Source: Prevotella merdae (GTDB lineage Bacteria; Bacteroidota; Bacteroidia; Bacteroidales; Bacteroidaceae). From it: a stretch of DNA of 64,000 bases. The notes below the pieces were generated by a model. The model was not told where the DNA came from. It was given only the letters and a program-made list of their open reading frames with translations, and made no database searches. The DNA is taken from positions 477,987-541,986 of the forward strand of contig NZ_LT985323.1 in the NCBI RefSeq assembly GCF_900290275.1, read 5' to 3'. The stretch's first letter is position 1; each line of letters begins with the position of its first letter. The position numbers and the translations under genes are program-made. Below, one piece after another: positions 17,989 through 27,121 of the stretch.

Positions 17989-18875
17989 ACCAAATCCTCC
18001 TCTTTAATTACGCCCGATGCCAAAGCAAGATCAATAACACGCTGGGCACGTATAACCACTGGGCGGTCTACCATTTTACCGTTTACTGCAATTACACCCG
18101 AGCCCTTACGCTCGGCTTCTTTAATGGCGGCAATAACAGCAAGCGCCTTGTCGATAGCCTTCTGCGTAGGTGTAAACACCTCGTTTATAATCTCAATCTG
18201 CCTTGGATTGATAATCGACTTGCCGTCAAAGCCCAACTGATGTATAAGCTCTACCTCCTTGCGGAATGTATCCATATCGTTAAGGTTGCTATATACAGTA
18301 TCGAGTGCATCTATGCCTGCAGCACGTGCGGCAACAACGATAGTCTGGCGAGCCATAAGCAACTCCATACCTTCAGGCGAACGTTGTGTCTTCAGATTGG
18401 CACAATAATCCTCAGCGCCAAGGGCAATACCCATCATACGCTTCGAGGCTGTGGCAATGGCATAAGCATTTACAACGCCAAGCGTACTCTCTATAGCTGC
18501 CATAATCTGTGTACGTCCAAGGCATCCAAGCTCACGTTCCACCTTCTCAATTTCGTCTTCTACCTCAACCACCTCTTCGGCTGTCTCGGTCTTAGGCATA
18601 CGTATAACATGTACGCCAGCCTTGACAACAGCCTCGATGTCCTTTTTGCCGTATGGAGTAGATAGCGGATTGATGCGAACCACCATTTCAGTATTGCCGT
18701 AGTCAATCGACTTCAGCGCATTGTATACAAGCAGGCGTGCTGTGTCCTTCTCTGCCATGGTAACCGAATCCTCAAGGTCGAGCATGATAGAGTCGGGGCT
18801 ATATATATAAGCGTCCTGCATCATGCCAGGATTGTTGCCTGGCACGAACATCATTGTTCTTCTTAATCGTTTCAT
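17985..18875 (-). CDS. citE: Citrate lyase beta subunit (citryl-ACP lyase)
   Basis: This 296-aa HpcH/HpaI aldolase-fold subunit splits citryl-ACP to acetyl-ACP and oxaloacetate. It shows RRTMMFVPGNNPGMM, the acidic LDLEDSV, VVRINP (phosphate/CoA-side Arg), AAIESTLGV (metal Glu) and GAEDY (metal Asp). Its end overlaps citF by 4 bases. The gap of 133 bases to citD is larger than the others but has no clear ORF or terminator. Confidence 0.96.
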   Translation of the reverse strand: MKRLRRTMMFVPGNNPGMMQDAYIYSPDSIMLDLEDSVTMAEKDTARLLVYNALKSIDYGNTEMVVRINPLSTPYGKKDIEAVVKAGVHVIRMPKTETAEEVVEVEDEIEKVERELGCLGRTQIMAAIESTLGVVNAYAIATASKRMMGIALGAEDYCANLKTQRSPEGMELLMARQTIVVAARAAGIDALDTVYSNLNDMDTFRKEVELIHQLGFDGKSIINPRQIEIINEVFTPTQKAIDKALAVIAAIKEAERKGSGVIAVNGKMVDRPVVIRAQRVIDLALASGVIKEEDLV

Positions 18876-19008
18876 CTGTTGTAGGATTTTTAGTTAAAAA
18901 TACAAGCTTTACGTCGTCAAAGCATGTTTAAGAAGCCTAACATCGGCCAAGCTGTCAAAGAAGCTCAATACCGACAAGGCAAGCAGAAGACAAGAAGGGT
19001 TATATATA

Positions 19009-19290
19009 TTATTCCTTCCAAACGTCCTTACCAGTAGCTCTCACTGCAGCTGCAGTAGTGCGTGCGCGTATGGTACAATCAAGGGCACCCTTATCAGTAG
19101 CATGCACGTCAGCCTTGGTGATGCCAAGCCCTGTAAGGGTTTCACGTATCACCTCACGTATTTGGTCGCCAAACTGGAAGGCCACCGAACTTTGTAGTTG
19201 GATGTCAAGCCCCTCATGGTCTGCAGGGGCAATTTGAATCATAATGTCGCCAGATTCCATTGTTCCGGCTGTAGCTTGTTTTAGTTCCAT
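19009..19290 (-). CDS. citD: Citrate lyase acyl carrier protein (gamma subunit)
   Basis: This 93-aa carrier starts MELKQATAGTMESGDI. Ser13 in TMESGD is the expected attachment site for the phosphoribosyl-dephospho-CoA group, by alignment with CitD of enterobacteria. The rest matches the family (VAFQFGDQI, then ALDCTIRARTTAAAVRA). It is first gene of the operon, with a promoter at 19327-19357. Confidence 0.94.
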   Translation of the reverse strand: MELKQATAGTMESGDIMIQIAPADHEGLDIQLQSSVAFQFGDQIREVIRETLTGLGITKADVHATDKGALDCTIRARTTAAAVRATGKDVWKE

Positions 19291-19326
19291 AGGTCAACGG
19301 ATTTTCAGTGGTTAGTTTTCACGGGG

Positions 19327-19357
19327 TAAAGATACAACTTTTATGTGACACCGCAAG
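19327..19357 (-). promoter_or_regulatory. Promoter of the citrate lyase operon
   Basis: On the minus strand, CTTG (19354-19357), 19 bp, then TATCTTTA (19327-19334). This is close to the Bacteroidetes pattern TTG-N19-TAnnTTTG and lies about 40 bases before the citD start. Confidence 0.55.
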
Positions 19358-19416
19358 CGTTTTAGCGAAAATTAATTGTATATCACAGACATTTAGATAT
19401 TCACCACATAATAAAA

Positions 19417-19448
19417 CTTGCCTATTCAAATAATAAACGCTATCTTTG
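19417..19448 (+). promoter_or_regulatory. Promoter of AAA ATPase gene 1
   Basis: CTTG (19417-19420), 20 bp, then TATCTTTG (19441-19448). This is a full match to the Bacteroidetes promoter pattern and gives a leader of only about 25 nt. Confidence 0.65.
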
Positions 19449-19478
19449 CGAAAAATTTCGTAACGAAAATTTTCGCAA
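19446..19478. promoter_or_regulatory. Palindromic operator candidate before AAA ATPase gene 1
   Basis: TTGCGAAAAATTTCG (19446-19460), spacer TAA, then CGAAAATTTTCGCAA (19464-19478). The arms pair at 14 of 15 positions. The palindrome overlaps the -7 element and ends one base before the ATG, so a protein bound here would block both transcription start and translation. A shorter TTGCG...CGCAA palindrome precedes the related ATPase gene at 40048-41190. Confidence 0.6.
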
Positions 19479-19479
19479 T

Positions 19480-20550
19480 ATGAACAACCCATTCAAATTC
19501 GGTTCGGTTGTTGACGAGCCTTACTTCACCGACCGCATCAACGAATTAGCCTACATCAAACATTCCATGAACAGTGCAAACCATATTGTACTGATAAGTC
19601 CGCGACGCTTTGGCAAGACTTCGCTCGTAAAGAAAGCCATTAAGGAAATCAACCGTCCAAGCATCTTCATCAACCTGCAAATGGCTGTGAGCGTTGAAAA
19701 TCTCGCCTCGTTGCTACTCAAGGAGATATTCAAGTTGCGCCCATTCGAGAAGGTTAAGCATCTTATGACGCACTTCCGTGTTATACCAACCATTTCCACA
19801 AACCCATTCAGCGATGCCGTGGACGTTTCGTTCCAGCCGAGCCTCGACACTACTGCAATATTGGAGGACGCATTTGCACTATTAGAGAAGGTAAGCTCGC
19901 CTACCAAACGCATCATCACTGTGTTCGACGAGTTTCAAGAGATTATGGGCATTGAGAAAGGACTCGACAAACGGCTACGTGCGATAATGCAAGAACAACA
20001 GAACATCAACTACATATTTCTTGGCAGCCAAGAGTCGATGATGACCCAAATCTTCGAACGAAAAAAGTCGCCATTCTATCATTTCGGTATGTTGATGCAC
20101 CTGGACAAGATTCCATACGACGACTTTATGCAATACATCACCCAACGCCTACCGCTCAAATACGACACGCAGGCTAAGGATATTGCCAAGGACATACTCA
20201 ACACCACACTATGCCATCCATATTTCACACAGCAACTCGCATCTCAGGTGTGGGAGATTCTAACCTACTCGGATGTGAAAGAAGACATCGTGAAGGAGGC
20301 TGTTGAGCAACTAACAATAATACATGACCTTGACTTCGAACGCCTATGGATGAATTTCAACAAAACCGACAAATACATCTTGCTTAACCTCGCCCACAAA
20401 AAGCAACCGTCGTCCACACGCTCGTTGCCAACAAGCACCATCTACAGCAGTGTGAAACGCCTTATGCAAATGGGATATATAATAAAGATAAACGAATACG
20501 AAATAGAGGACCCATTCTTCAGAAACTGGCTTATTAAAAAACAAGGATAA
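19480..20550 (+). CDS. AAA ATPase of the archaeal-type ATPase family (PF01637-like)
   Basis: A 356-aa STAND/AAA-type P-loop protein. Walker A is SPRRFGKTSL near residue 45, Walker B is IITVFDEFQ near residue 150, and FLGSQESMM follows as a sensor-like segment. The C-terminal 80 residues look like a winged helix (STIYSSVKRLMQMGYI, then PFFRNWL). There is no signal peptide. Family members are widespread in Bacteroidetes and of unknown function. The winged helix plus the palindrome at the promoter suggests it may repress its own gene, which is an inference. It is not obviously part of an operon. Confidence 0.8.
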   Translation: MNNPFKFGSVVDEPYFTDRINELAYIKHSMNSANHIVLISPRRFGKTSLVKKAIKEINRPSIFINLQMAVSVENLASLLLKEIFKLRPFEKVKHLMTHFRVIPTISTNPFSDAVDVSFQPSLDTTAILEDAFALLEKVSSPTKRIITVFDEFQEIMGIEKGLDKRLRAIMQEQQNINYIFLGSQESMMTQIFERKKSPFYHFGMLMHLDKIPYDDFMQYITQRLPLKYDTQAKDIAKDILNTTLCHPYFTQQLASQVWEILTYSDVKEDIVKEAVEQLTIIHDLDFERLWMNFNKTDKYILLNLAHKKQPSSTRSLPTSTIYSSVKRLMQMGYIIKINEYEIEDPFFRNWLIKKQG

Positions 20551-20568
20551 TTGTATTTGCACCTATAT

Positions 20569-20679
20569 ATGAAAGTAAGAAACGCACAAATCGACCTACT
20601 TAGGGTTGTAGCAATGCTGATGATAAGATGCTTGCATTGGCTAAGACAATCACAACCATACAAATTAAACTACCTCTGA
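20569..20679 (+). pseudogene. Remnant of an acyltransferase 3 family gene
   Basis: The 36-codon ORF reads MKVRNAQIDLLRVVAMLMI then RCLHWL. This is the typical first transmembrane helix of membrane acyltransferases (normally over 330 aa). It then runs into unrelated residues and a stop. It is interpreted as the 5' stub of a deleted gene. It lies 18 bases after the ATPase gene. Confidence 0.55.
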
Positions 20680-20783
20680 ACAATGATGTATACACTCAGA
20701 CAATGTTGATGGCAAGGCATCAGAAAATCGCCAAACTCTTTGATGAAGATTTTTGGGGGTACGCAATAACGAAGTTTGGAAAA

Positions 20784-20832
20784 AACGGGTATTAACGACC
20801 GTAAAAACAACCAGTCATTAATACCCGTTAGT
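20784..20832 (-). terminator. Rho-independent terminator of the surface-protein operon
   Basis: AACGGGTATTAA...TTAATACCCGTT forms a long stem. Read on the minus strand it is followed by a T6 run, directly after the last gene of the leftward operon. Confidence 0.8.
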
Positions 20833-20835
20833 CAA

Positions 20836-21021
20836 TTACCACATTTCTACTGCTTTTGGCAATACGCCATCTCCTTCTACCTCATCCTCATCTAAAGACA
20901 GAGGCTTATAGTTTCCATCAGCCGGTTTTTCAGAGGTACCAATTGAAGTTTCTAATATAGAAAACGTATTTTCCATTTCTACTTGCTCAATCATTGGTTT
21001 TTTATATTCTCTCTTCTTCAT
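20836..21021 (-). CDS. Small Bacteroidetes peptide of unknown function
   Basis: A 61-aa protein opens with a basic MKKREYKKPMIEQVEME and ends in an acidic tail (SLDEDEVEGDGVLPKAVEMW). Similar short proteins beginning MKK-x-Y-x-KP and ending acidic are common in Prevotella and Bacteroides, and I know no function for them. It has no signal peptide or cysteines. It is last in a four-gene operon, 5 bases after the type IX-tail protein, and is followed at once by a terminator. This argues that it is a real gene working with the surface proteins. Confidence 0.7.
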   Translation of the reverse strand: MKKREYKKPMIEQVEMENTFSILETSIGTSEKPADGNYKPLSLDEDEVEGDGVLPKAVEMW

Positions 21022-21026
21022 AGTTG

Positions 21027-22181
21027 TTATTTTTTTATTACCTTGTTATTATTAATAATATACACACCTGAAGGCAAACCCTCTAAAGCTTTTTCTGCTA
21101 TAACATTGCTTCTTACCTTCATACCCGTTGTATTGTACACATCTACATTCTTATTCTGTTCAAGCCCAACTGAAGTAACCCCAGTCTCCACATTTGGCAA
21201 CTTAACACATTTGGCAACCTCACTTTGTTTGTTAAGCCAGCAACGATAAGCAGGCATAGTTATCTCAGATGAATCGTAAACACGATAGAAAGCAAGTCCG
21301 TCCTCTTTCTGGTCTTGCAACACGTATGAGTTCACAGGCACCTTCTTGTCTACATATACTCCAGTCATATAATCGGTAGAGTATTCGTCGTAGATAGCAC
21401 TGTACACACCATTGAAATGGTATGTGGCAGGAGCTCCCTTTACAATATACGGAGTATTGGCAGCAAACGAATTTACACTATTCAACATCAGAACATTGTT
21501 ATTGTCAATCCCATTGCACTCTAATACTGTCAAACCTTTTGGAATCTCACAATTGAATGGTAAAATTATGGTTCCATATCCGACAGAAGTCATCGTATAA
21601 TCGATACCAGGAAAGTCCTGTCCACCAGTAATAGTGAAATCCGAATATTCAATATGGTCTATACCATATCCCTTAGCATGTTGTTTATCTTCATCAAGAA
21701 TAGAGAAATTCACATCCCACATCTCTACCTTATATGTTCCGTTTATAGCTGTATCATCTGCAATAAGACCAATAGAAAATAGCTCCTTCACTATTTCTCC
21801 ATCTTCATTATCAGGAAAGAGTTCACTATTTGTGAGACTATATCCCATAATTTTGATTGTAAAATCATTTGGCATTCCGCATGATATCGTATGATCATAT
21901 GTACGGTCTGGATTAAGAGTTATATCGTTCACATACTTACGACCTTCCTTGCGTTGATATACCTTTACACCTTTTGGCACAGACAAAGCCATATTGAATG
22001 CAAGATAATTGATGTTTGGGTCATACTCGTAGACTGTAAGTCTTGTGACAGTTTTCCCATCTGCTGTCAACTCCACCTTCTGATCCATCCACACGCTAAG
22101 CGTATTCTCGGTAGTAGCCTTGGCTAATGCCTGTGCTGAAAACAGCACAAGCATTAGCATTACATTAAAGATTTTCTTCAT
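21027..22181 (-). CDS. Secreted protein with type IX-like C-terminal sorting tail
   Basis: This 384-aa protein has a signal peptide (MKKIFNVMLMLVLFSAQALAKA), a beta-rich body with no recognised enzyme motif, and a C-terminal tail of the Por/type IX sorting type (VDVYNTTGMKVRSN, then LEGLPSGVYIINNNKVIKK). The expected route is export across the outer membrane and anchoring at the surface. Its start overlaps the end of the dockerin gene by 4 bases, so the two are translationally coupled. The central part, with SVGYGTIILPFNCEIPKGL, resembles a repeat seen in other Prevotella surface proteins. Confidence 0.78.
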   Translation of the reverse strand: MKKIFNVMLMLVLFSAQALAKATTENTLSVWMDQKVELTADGKTVTRLTVYEYDPNINYLAFNMALSVPKGVKVYQRKEGRKYVNDITLNPDRTYDHTISCGMPNDFTIKIMGYSLTNSELFPDNEDGEIVKELFSIGLIADDTAINGTYKVEMWDVNFSILDEDKQHAKGYGIDHIEYSDFTITGGQDFPGIDYTMTSVGYGTIILPFNCEIPKGLTVLECNGIDNNNVLMLNSVNSFAANTPYIVKGAPATYHFNGVYSAIYDEYSTDYMTGVYVDKKVPVNSYVLQDQKEDGLAFYRVYDSSEITMPAYRCWLNKQSEVAKCVKLPNVETGVTSVGLEQNKNVDVYNTTGMKVRSNVIAEKALEGLPSGVYIINNNKVIKK

Positions 22182-25100
22182 TGTGAAATTTGTTTATTAA
22201 TGTTTCTTTTCCTTTTTCTTACTTTAGCCTTACTCTCATACGAAGAAGTATAGATTGACACTATCTCTACAATATCGTTAGAATTTATCACACCATCCTT
22301 ATTGACATCAGTAGCAGCAAAGTTTATCGAAGCCTTTCCTGTAATATAATATTGAACGGATAATATCACATCCTCCGAATTCACCTTGCCATCACTATTG
22401 ACATCTCCATTCTTGAATGTAGCCTGACTGATTTCTCTTGTCAGTTCCTTCTGCTCAACATTGCCAGCCATATCTACAGCCATAACACAGAATCCATAGT
22501 CGAAACCTGGATAGCCCTTGAACTTATATTCAGACGTTGTTATCTCGTCCTCAACCTTTGTCCACTTGCCACCTTCTGTGTCTTGTACATATAGATTATA
22601 CTTCCATATACCAGAGCGATTGTCTTCTGCATCAAAGCGGAGCGTAACAATACCATCATGCGCCGCAGAGAAAGTTATCTCACTCTTCGGAGCTATGGCA
22701 TCAACAGTATTTGTCCATACTGGTGTCTCTATAGGTTCCTCAAAGTCGAAAGTGATGGTTGCACTGTTGTTTATTTCATCACCATCCTCCATCTGCTTCT
22801 TTATGCCAATATTGTAGCTCAAGAAACCTAAGCCATTACCACCATTGTTTACAGGCAGAACGCCTTGCATGATATCATATGTTTCCTCCATCGTCATTGG
22901 ATCGAGCGAGATTATTGTCCACTGTGCAACTCCTGTCTTAGAGTCATAATCCAAGTTCACCTCAGCTATGGCATTAATAGCAGGACGCATATCAATGGTC
23001 TTTGTGAAGTTTGGCTCGCCATCCAAATCAATTACCTTGTCACCTATCTGCACTCTTGTAGGTCTAAACGTATTAAGGTCGAATACTTGAGCATCAAGAT
23101 TGTTGGTTACAACAATCTTGTGAGCTGAGGCATTGGCTATCTTCGGATCGTTCTCAAACTCTATTGTATAGCCTACTTCCTTCACATTATTGCTGATATA
23201 CTTGCTGCCAGCCTCTGACAGATAACCATGCATCTCGTTAGGGTCACCTGGATTATATGCATTGCACAAATGTGGGTTCGGATCCTTACAGTTAGGATAG
23301 TTCAACATATCCCTCTGAGTGTTGTAGGTTGATACTACACGACTTGCCTGACCTGGTATACAATGTTGCAACCAATACCAATACAAATCTGCTGGCGATG
23401 GAAGATAATTATCAGGGAAATAATCACTAGGATTATCAAACAGACCGCTTTGTGCCAACTGATCTCTCATCGCCTGATTGTGCTGATTCTGCAAGGCATT
23501 CTGTATACCACCCAACGTACCTCCTAAAGCCAATGAAGTTCCGCATGTACATTCTGCCGCCCAACCTCCATGTTCTGCAAGACTGCATGGGTCGTCAGCA
23601 CAACCATTGAAGATACCTGCCACAGCTGGTGCTTTAGCCACCTTTGCCGTTCTGTAGCTTGGAGATTTGTAGTAGTTATTGGCTATATACTCTGTAGCTT
23701 CAGGACCCTTTAGATTCCATGGTGTCTCAGTCCATGCATATGCATTAAAATCTTGATGATCACCTGTCTTTATGCCAAGGGTAAAGGTCAAGGTTTGACC
23801 TGGCATCATTTCAGGAATAATAGCAGGCACTATCTTTGTCTTGCTATTATTATCTCTAAAGTTGTCATAGTCGAAACTCAGTTGCAATCCATTCTCATAT
23901 AATTCCTTATTACATCCTACGGCGAAGTTCATGTATTTCACACTCGTCATACGATCAGCATGGTCTACACCGAAGAAGAACGGAATAGCCTGATAGCTGA
24001 TATTACTCTTATTTGTAAGAGTAATTGTAACAGGATATGGATCGGCTACAACTCTTGGATCTGTTATTGTCACCTCTATATCGTCAAAGCTTGCAGGCTC
24101 AAGTTCCACGTATCCTTCTCGCTTTAAAGTGACTTTACTTTCACCATCATCAAAGTTCAACACAAGGTCATACTTGCCATAAGCCTCCTTGCCATCCAGC
24201 TTCATATATAACTTTGCCTTCGACTTTTCTGTACTGACAATAGAGCTGACATTTATTGTATTATCTCCCATCACGAACGAGGCAGATTTAAGATTATCAA
24301 ATCCATTGCCATCAAGTTCCATTATCTGTATACAAGGCATAACTCCAAGGGTAGTTGCCGATGTGCCAAACAGGTCGAACTTGTCAATGTGTGTATAATC
24401 CAATGTCAAGTTTTCGTCTCTAGTTCCCGTGACATCGTGCAAAGCCAGATAGTATGTACCATTAGCTTTTATATGAGTACCACCCAGGACAACCGACTCA
24501 GCTCCATTTGCTTTATAAAGTTCCTCACCTGACGTTGAGAACAACTGAATTGTGGTAGCCTGCGAACACTTGAATGCCACACTATCACCTCTTTCAGCTT
24601 TCAAACTGAACCACTTGACATTGTTCTCGCCTATACGCTTAAACGACTGCGTAGTCTGTAGCACTGTAACATCGTCGATAGTTTGTGACACTCTATAGTC
24701 AACAAACTGGCGCGTGTCATCCAAACGTCGGCTTGAAGCATCGTAGAATGCAAAGTGTATGTCATTTTTAGCATACATCATAGGCTTGCCGTCCTTGCCA
24801 ACTTCAAAATGGAAACAACTGCTACGTATCGGTTTCGTCTCTACGGGTATCAGCTTCACTATCTGCAAGGGACTAACACGCTTGTCGAGTTTCACTATCT
24901 GCCGATTTGCCTCATTGTCGTTGAGCCAATAGTCGTACTGCATTATGCCATTGCCTCCTAATGGAGTCTTTACGAAGAACGAGGTCATAACTTTAGAACT
25001 TGTTCCGTCCTCCCCAATCAACATATACGACAGACGATGGAAGCCATCTGACAGATTGGCTACATCAATGTCGAAATGATAGAGGTTGCCATTTAGGGTT

Positions 25101-26017
25101 CCTGCTTCGGTATAATGATTGTCTCCATCTATTGAATATAGACACTTCATATTGCTGCGTTCGGTTGTGGTCATGCTGCGGTAGAAGAAAGCCTCCTTTA
25201 CTGCTGTAGCCGCACCCGACTGAGTTACAACAAAAGCTTGAGCCTTATGCAAACCTGGTTTCATACCAGTTGCATCAAGTGTCCAATTGACAATACCTCC
25301 ATGAGTTGATACTTTTTCCTGTTTATACAGTTCCTCGTCCACCATTAAAGCGCACGTCATATATTCGATGCCTTGCGTCTGCGGCATCTTGATAAACATG
25401 CTTGTAAGTGGTTTACTCGGTGTATTGCTCTCCACCTGTGCATGAAGAATATGGAATCCATCGTCCAGTTTGCTTACATCTAAAACCACTGGCTTTCCTG
25501 TATATTTGCCCGAGATTGTATCATCTGGTTTATTGTCAAACCATAGTCTATACTTGGTATTGGCAACCATAGCCTGCTTCCAAAACACAGCTGTTTGTGG
25601 CGAACTGTATGATGCACCAGAAGTACTGGCTTGCAAATGCACTATATGCATGCCTTCGGCAAGCGCACTCACATCAATATCTGCCTTACCGCCACTTGCC
25701 AAAACAGACTTCTTCTTTGTGTCATTGTCAAACCAATACTCAATATTGGTTGTCTGTTTTTGTGCAAGCTTTATAAAATAGCGCGTCATAGGCACACTCC
25801 ACACACCCTTTGCATCTTTCACCTGAAAATGCATGATGTGGAAATTTGCATCCAATGCGCCTATATCCAAATCCATCTGCCATGCACTATTGTCCGACGA
25901 ACCAGTTTGCATGGTGCTTTCGTCACCATCAAACCAATATCGGTATTCATACAAGGCTTGTCCCCTTGCCATAATACACAGACAAAGGAACAATAATAAT
26001 ATTAACTTTCTGCGCAT
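22178..26017 (-). CDS. Large secreted multidomain protein with dockerin-type repeat
   Basis: This 1279-aa protein has a signal peptide (MRRKLILLLFLCLCIMARGQA). The N-terminal 350 residues hold at least three modules starting Y-x-YWFD or YRLWFD (about residues 25, 95, 155) and a related YDYWLND at about 360. The middle has a cysteine-rich segment (CSLAEHGGWAAECTCG), then DPNEMHGY followed by YTIEFENDP, a pattern common in Bacteroidetes surface proteins, then an Ig-like domain. At about 1205-1260 lie two calcium-type dockerin repeats (GDVNSDGKVNSEDV and ATDVNKDGVINSNDI), followed by a basic tail. No cohesin is seen in the window. An adhesive or scaffold role is inferred. Confidence 0.82.
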   Translation of the reverse strand: MRRKLILLLFLCLCIMARGQALYEYRYWFDGDESTMQTGSSDNSAWQMDLDIGALDANFHIMHFQVKDAKGVWSVPMTRYFIKLAQKQTTNIEYWFDNDTKKKSVLASGGKADIDVSALAEGMHIVHLQASTSGASYSSPQTAVFWKQAMVANTKYRLWFDNKPDDTISGKYTGKPVVLDVSKLDDGFHILHAQVESNTPSKPLTSMFIKMPQTQGIEYMTCALMVDEELYKQEKVSTHGGIVNWTLDATGMKPGLHKAQAFVVTQSGAATAVKEAFFYRSMTTTERSNMKCLYSIDGDNHYTEAGTLNGNLYHFDIDVANLSDGFHRLSYMLIGEDGTSSKVMTSFFVKTPLGGNGIMQYDYWLNDNEANRQIVKLDKRVSPLQIVKLIPVETKPIRSSCFHFEVGKDGKPMMYAKNDIHFAFYDASSRRLDDTRQFVDYRVSQTIDDVTVLQTTQSFKRIGENNVKWFSLKAERGDSVAFKCSQATTIQLFSTSGEELYKANGAESVVLGGTHIKANGTYYLALHDVTGTRDENLTLDYTHIDKFDLFGTSATTLGVMPCIQIMELDGNGFDNLKSASFVMGDNTINVSSIVSTEKSKAKLYMKLDGKEAYGKYDLVLNFDDGESKVTLKREGYVELEPASFDDIEVTITDPRVVADPYPVTITLTNKSNISYQAIPFFFGVDHADRMTSVKYMNFAVGCNKELYENGLQLSFDYDNFRDNNSKTKIVPAIIPEMMPGQTLTFTLGIKTGDHQDFNAYAWTETPWNLKGPEATEYIANNYYKSPSYRTAKVAKAPAVAGIFNGCADDPCSLAEHGGWAAECTCGTSLALGGTLGGIQNALQNQHNQAMRDQLAQSGLFDNPSDYFPDNYLPSPADLYWYWLQHCIPGQASRVVSTYNTQRDMLNYPNCKDPNPHLCNAYNPGDPNEMHGYLSEAGSKYISNNVKEVGYTIEFENDPKIANASAHKIVVTNNLDAQVFDLNTFRPTRVQIGDKVIDLDGEPNFTKTIDMRPAINAIAEVNLDYDSKTGVAQWTIISLDPMTMEETYDIMQGVLPVNNGGNGLGFLSYNIGIKKQMEDGDEINNSATITFDFEEPIETPVWTNTVDAIAPKSEITFSAAHDGIVTLRFDAEDNRSGIWKYNLYVQDTEGGKWTKVEDEITTSEYKFKGYPGFDYGFCVMAVDMAGNVEQKELTREISQATFKNGDVNSDGKVNSEDVILSVQYYITGKASINFAATDVNKDGVINSNDIVEIVSIYTSSYESKAKVRKRKRNINKQISQ

Positions 26018-26044
26018 AAGTGTGTTTATGCTTAGGTTGTTGTT

Positions 26045-27034
26045 TTATTCGGCACTCTTCACCTCAATGTCTACACTCAATTTGCCGTCGGCTGTAGTCT
26101 TGGCTGCAACGTTAAACTTGCTGATTTGTGGATTTGTTGGTGTCGGGTCGTAAGGTAGATTACCACCATAGATGCCAACTTCTGTTCCGTCCGTGCCTTT
26201 AATTAATGCTTTAGCTGCTTCTGTAAGTTTATACTCATTGTCGTCTGAATAACCAAACAGATTTTTTATTGCTTCGTTATCCTTAGCCACTTCCACATTT
26301 GTATTATTGGTGACATTGAAACTATTACTACCACTATATTTACAATATAAATTATTATAATATGTAGATGTCGACTCTGTAGAATATGAGTTAAGAATAA
26401 TACAATTTTTGTATTCCGAGTTATAACAATGAGTAGTGTATTCACCTAAAAACAAACAGTTGTTGAATATATAGTTTTTACCTATAATGCTATTAACGTT
26501 TATTAAACAGTTCTGGAACACCGCAGAATTATTAGAACTATTGTTACCGCTATACTCCCTTGTTATTCTACAATGAATAAATGTCAAGTCTTTTCCATAA
26601 GATTGACTTGAACCAAAATAAATACTGCTAAATCTATCCTTTAAGAACATTGCGTTCTTTAGTTTATTGATAGTAACCCTTTGATTAGTATAAATACCCT
26701 CAATAGTCAGTCGTTGTGTTGTTTCGTCAGAGATATTAATACTAAATTCATTTGCCAACACCGTAGGTTCTGTTTGTGTGGCAGCATCCAATACCATACC
26801 TGCACCACGCAGAGTTACAGCCTTTGTAATGTTAACAGATTGGAATGTTCCCGATGATAGTGTAATTACATCTCCGTCCGCAGCAGCCGCATGTGCCTGT
26901 ATCAATGCATCCGTTCCATAGAACGTAGATATTGTACCCTCATGATTAAGGGTTGCCAACAACGACGACTGAGCCTTAGCCGTTGTAGCAAACATTGCCA
27001 TAACAGCCACAAATAAAACTATAAACTTTTTCAT
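26045..27034 (-). CDS. Secreted parallel beta-helix protein
   Basis: This 329-aa protein starts with a signal peptide (MKKFIVLFVAVMAMFATTAKA). Its body has recurring short strands such as VTLRGAGMVLDA, LTIEGIYTNQRVTINKLKNAMF, FIHCRI, FQNCLINVNS, FNNCLF and YKNCIILN, the pattern of a right-handed beta-helix. An adhesin or polysaccharide-binding function is typical, but no catalytic residues are evident. The C-terminus ends KTTADGKLSVDIEVKSAE. It is first gene of the operon, behind a leader of about 430 nt, and ends 27 bases before the dockerin gene. Confidence 0.78.
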   Translation of the reverse strand: MKKFIVLFVAVMAMFATTAKAQSSLLATLNHEGTISTFYGTDALIQAHAAAADGDVITLSSGTFQSVNITKAVTLRGAGMVLDAATQTEPTVLANEFSINISDETTQRLTIEGIYTNQRVTINKLKNAMFLKDRFSSIYFGSSQSYGKDLTFIHCRITREYSGNNSSNNSAVFQNCLINVNSIIGKNYIFNNCLFLGEYTTHCYNSEYKNCIILNSYSTESTSTYYNNLYCKYSGSNSFNVTNNTNVEVAKDNEAIKNLFGYSDDNEYKLTEAAKALIKGTDGTEVGIYGGNLPYDPTPTNPQISKFNVAAKTTADGKLSVDIEVKSAE

Positions 27035-27121
27035 TTTGATTAGGGTTTATATACGCCTATAGACTCTTCGGATTCAGCTAACGTTAAAGTTTCGGTGTTT
27101 AGATAATCATATACGAAAAAA

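Noticed and set aside
17979..18665. 228-aa rightward ORF
   Set aside because: Antisense to citE, whose identity is certain, and has no independent support.
20628..20795. 55-codon ORF as a separate small gene
   Set aside because: It overlaps a gene remnant and a terminator stem, has no clear promoter and no family match. Kept only as part of the junction finding.
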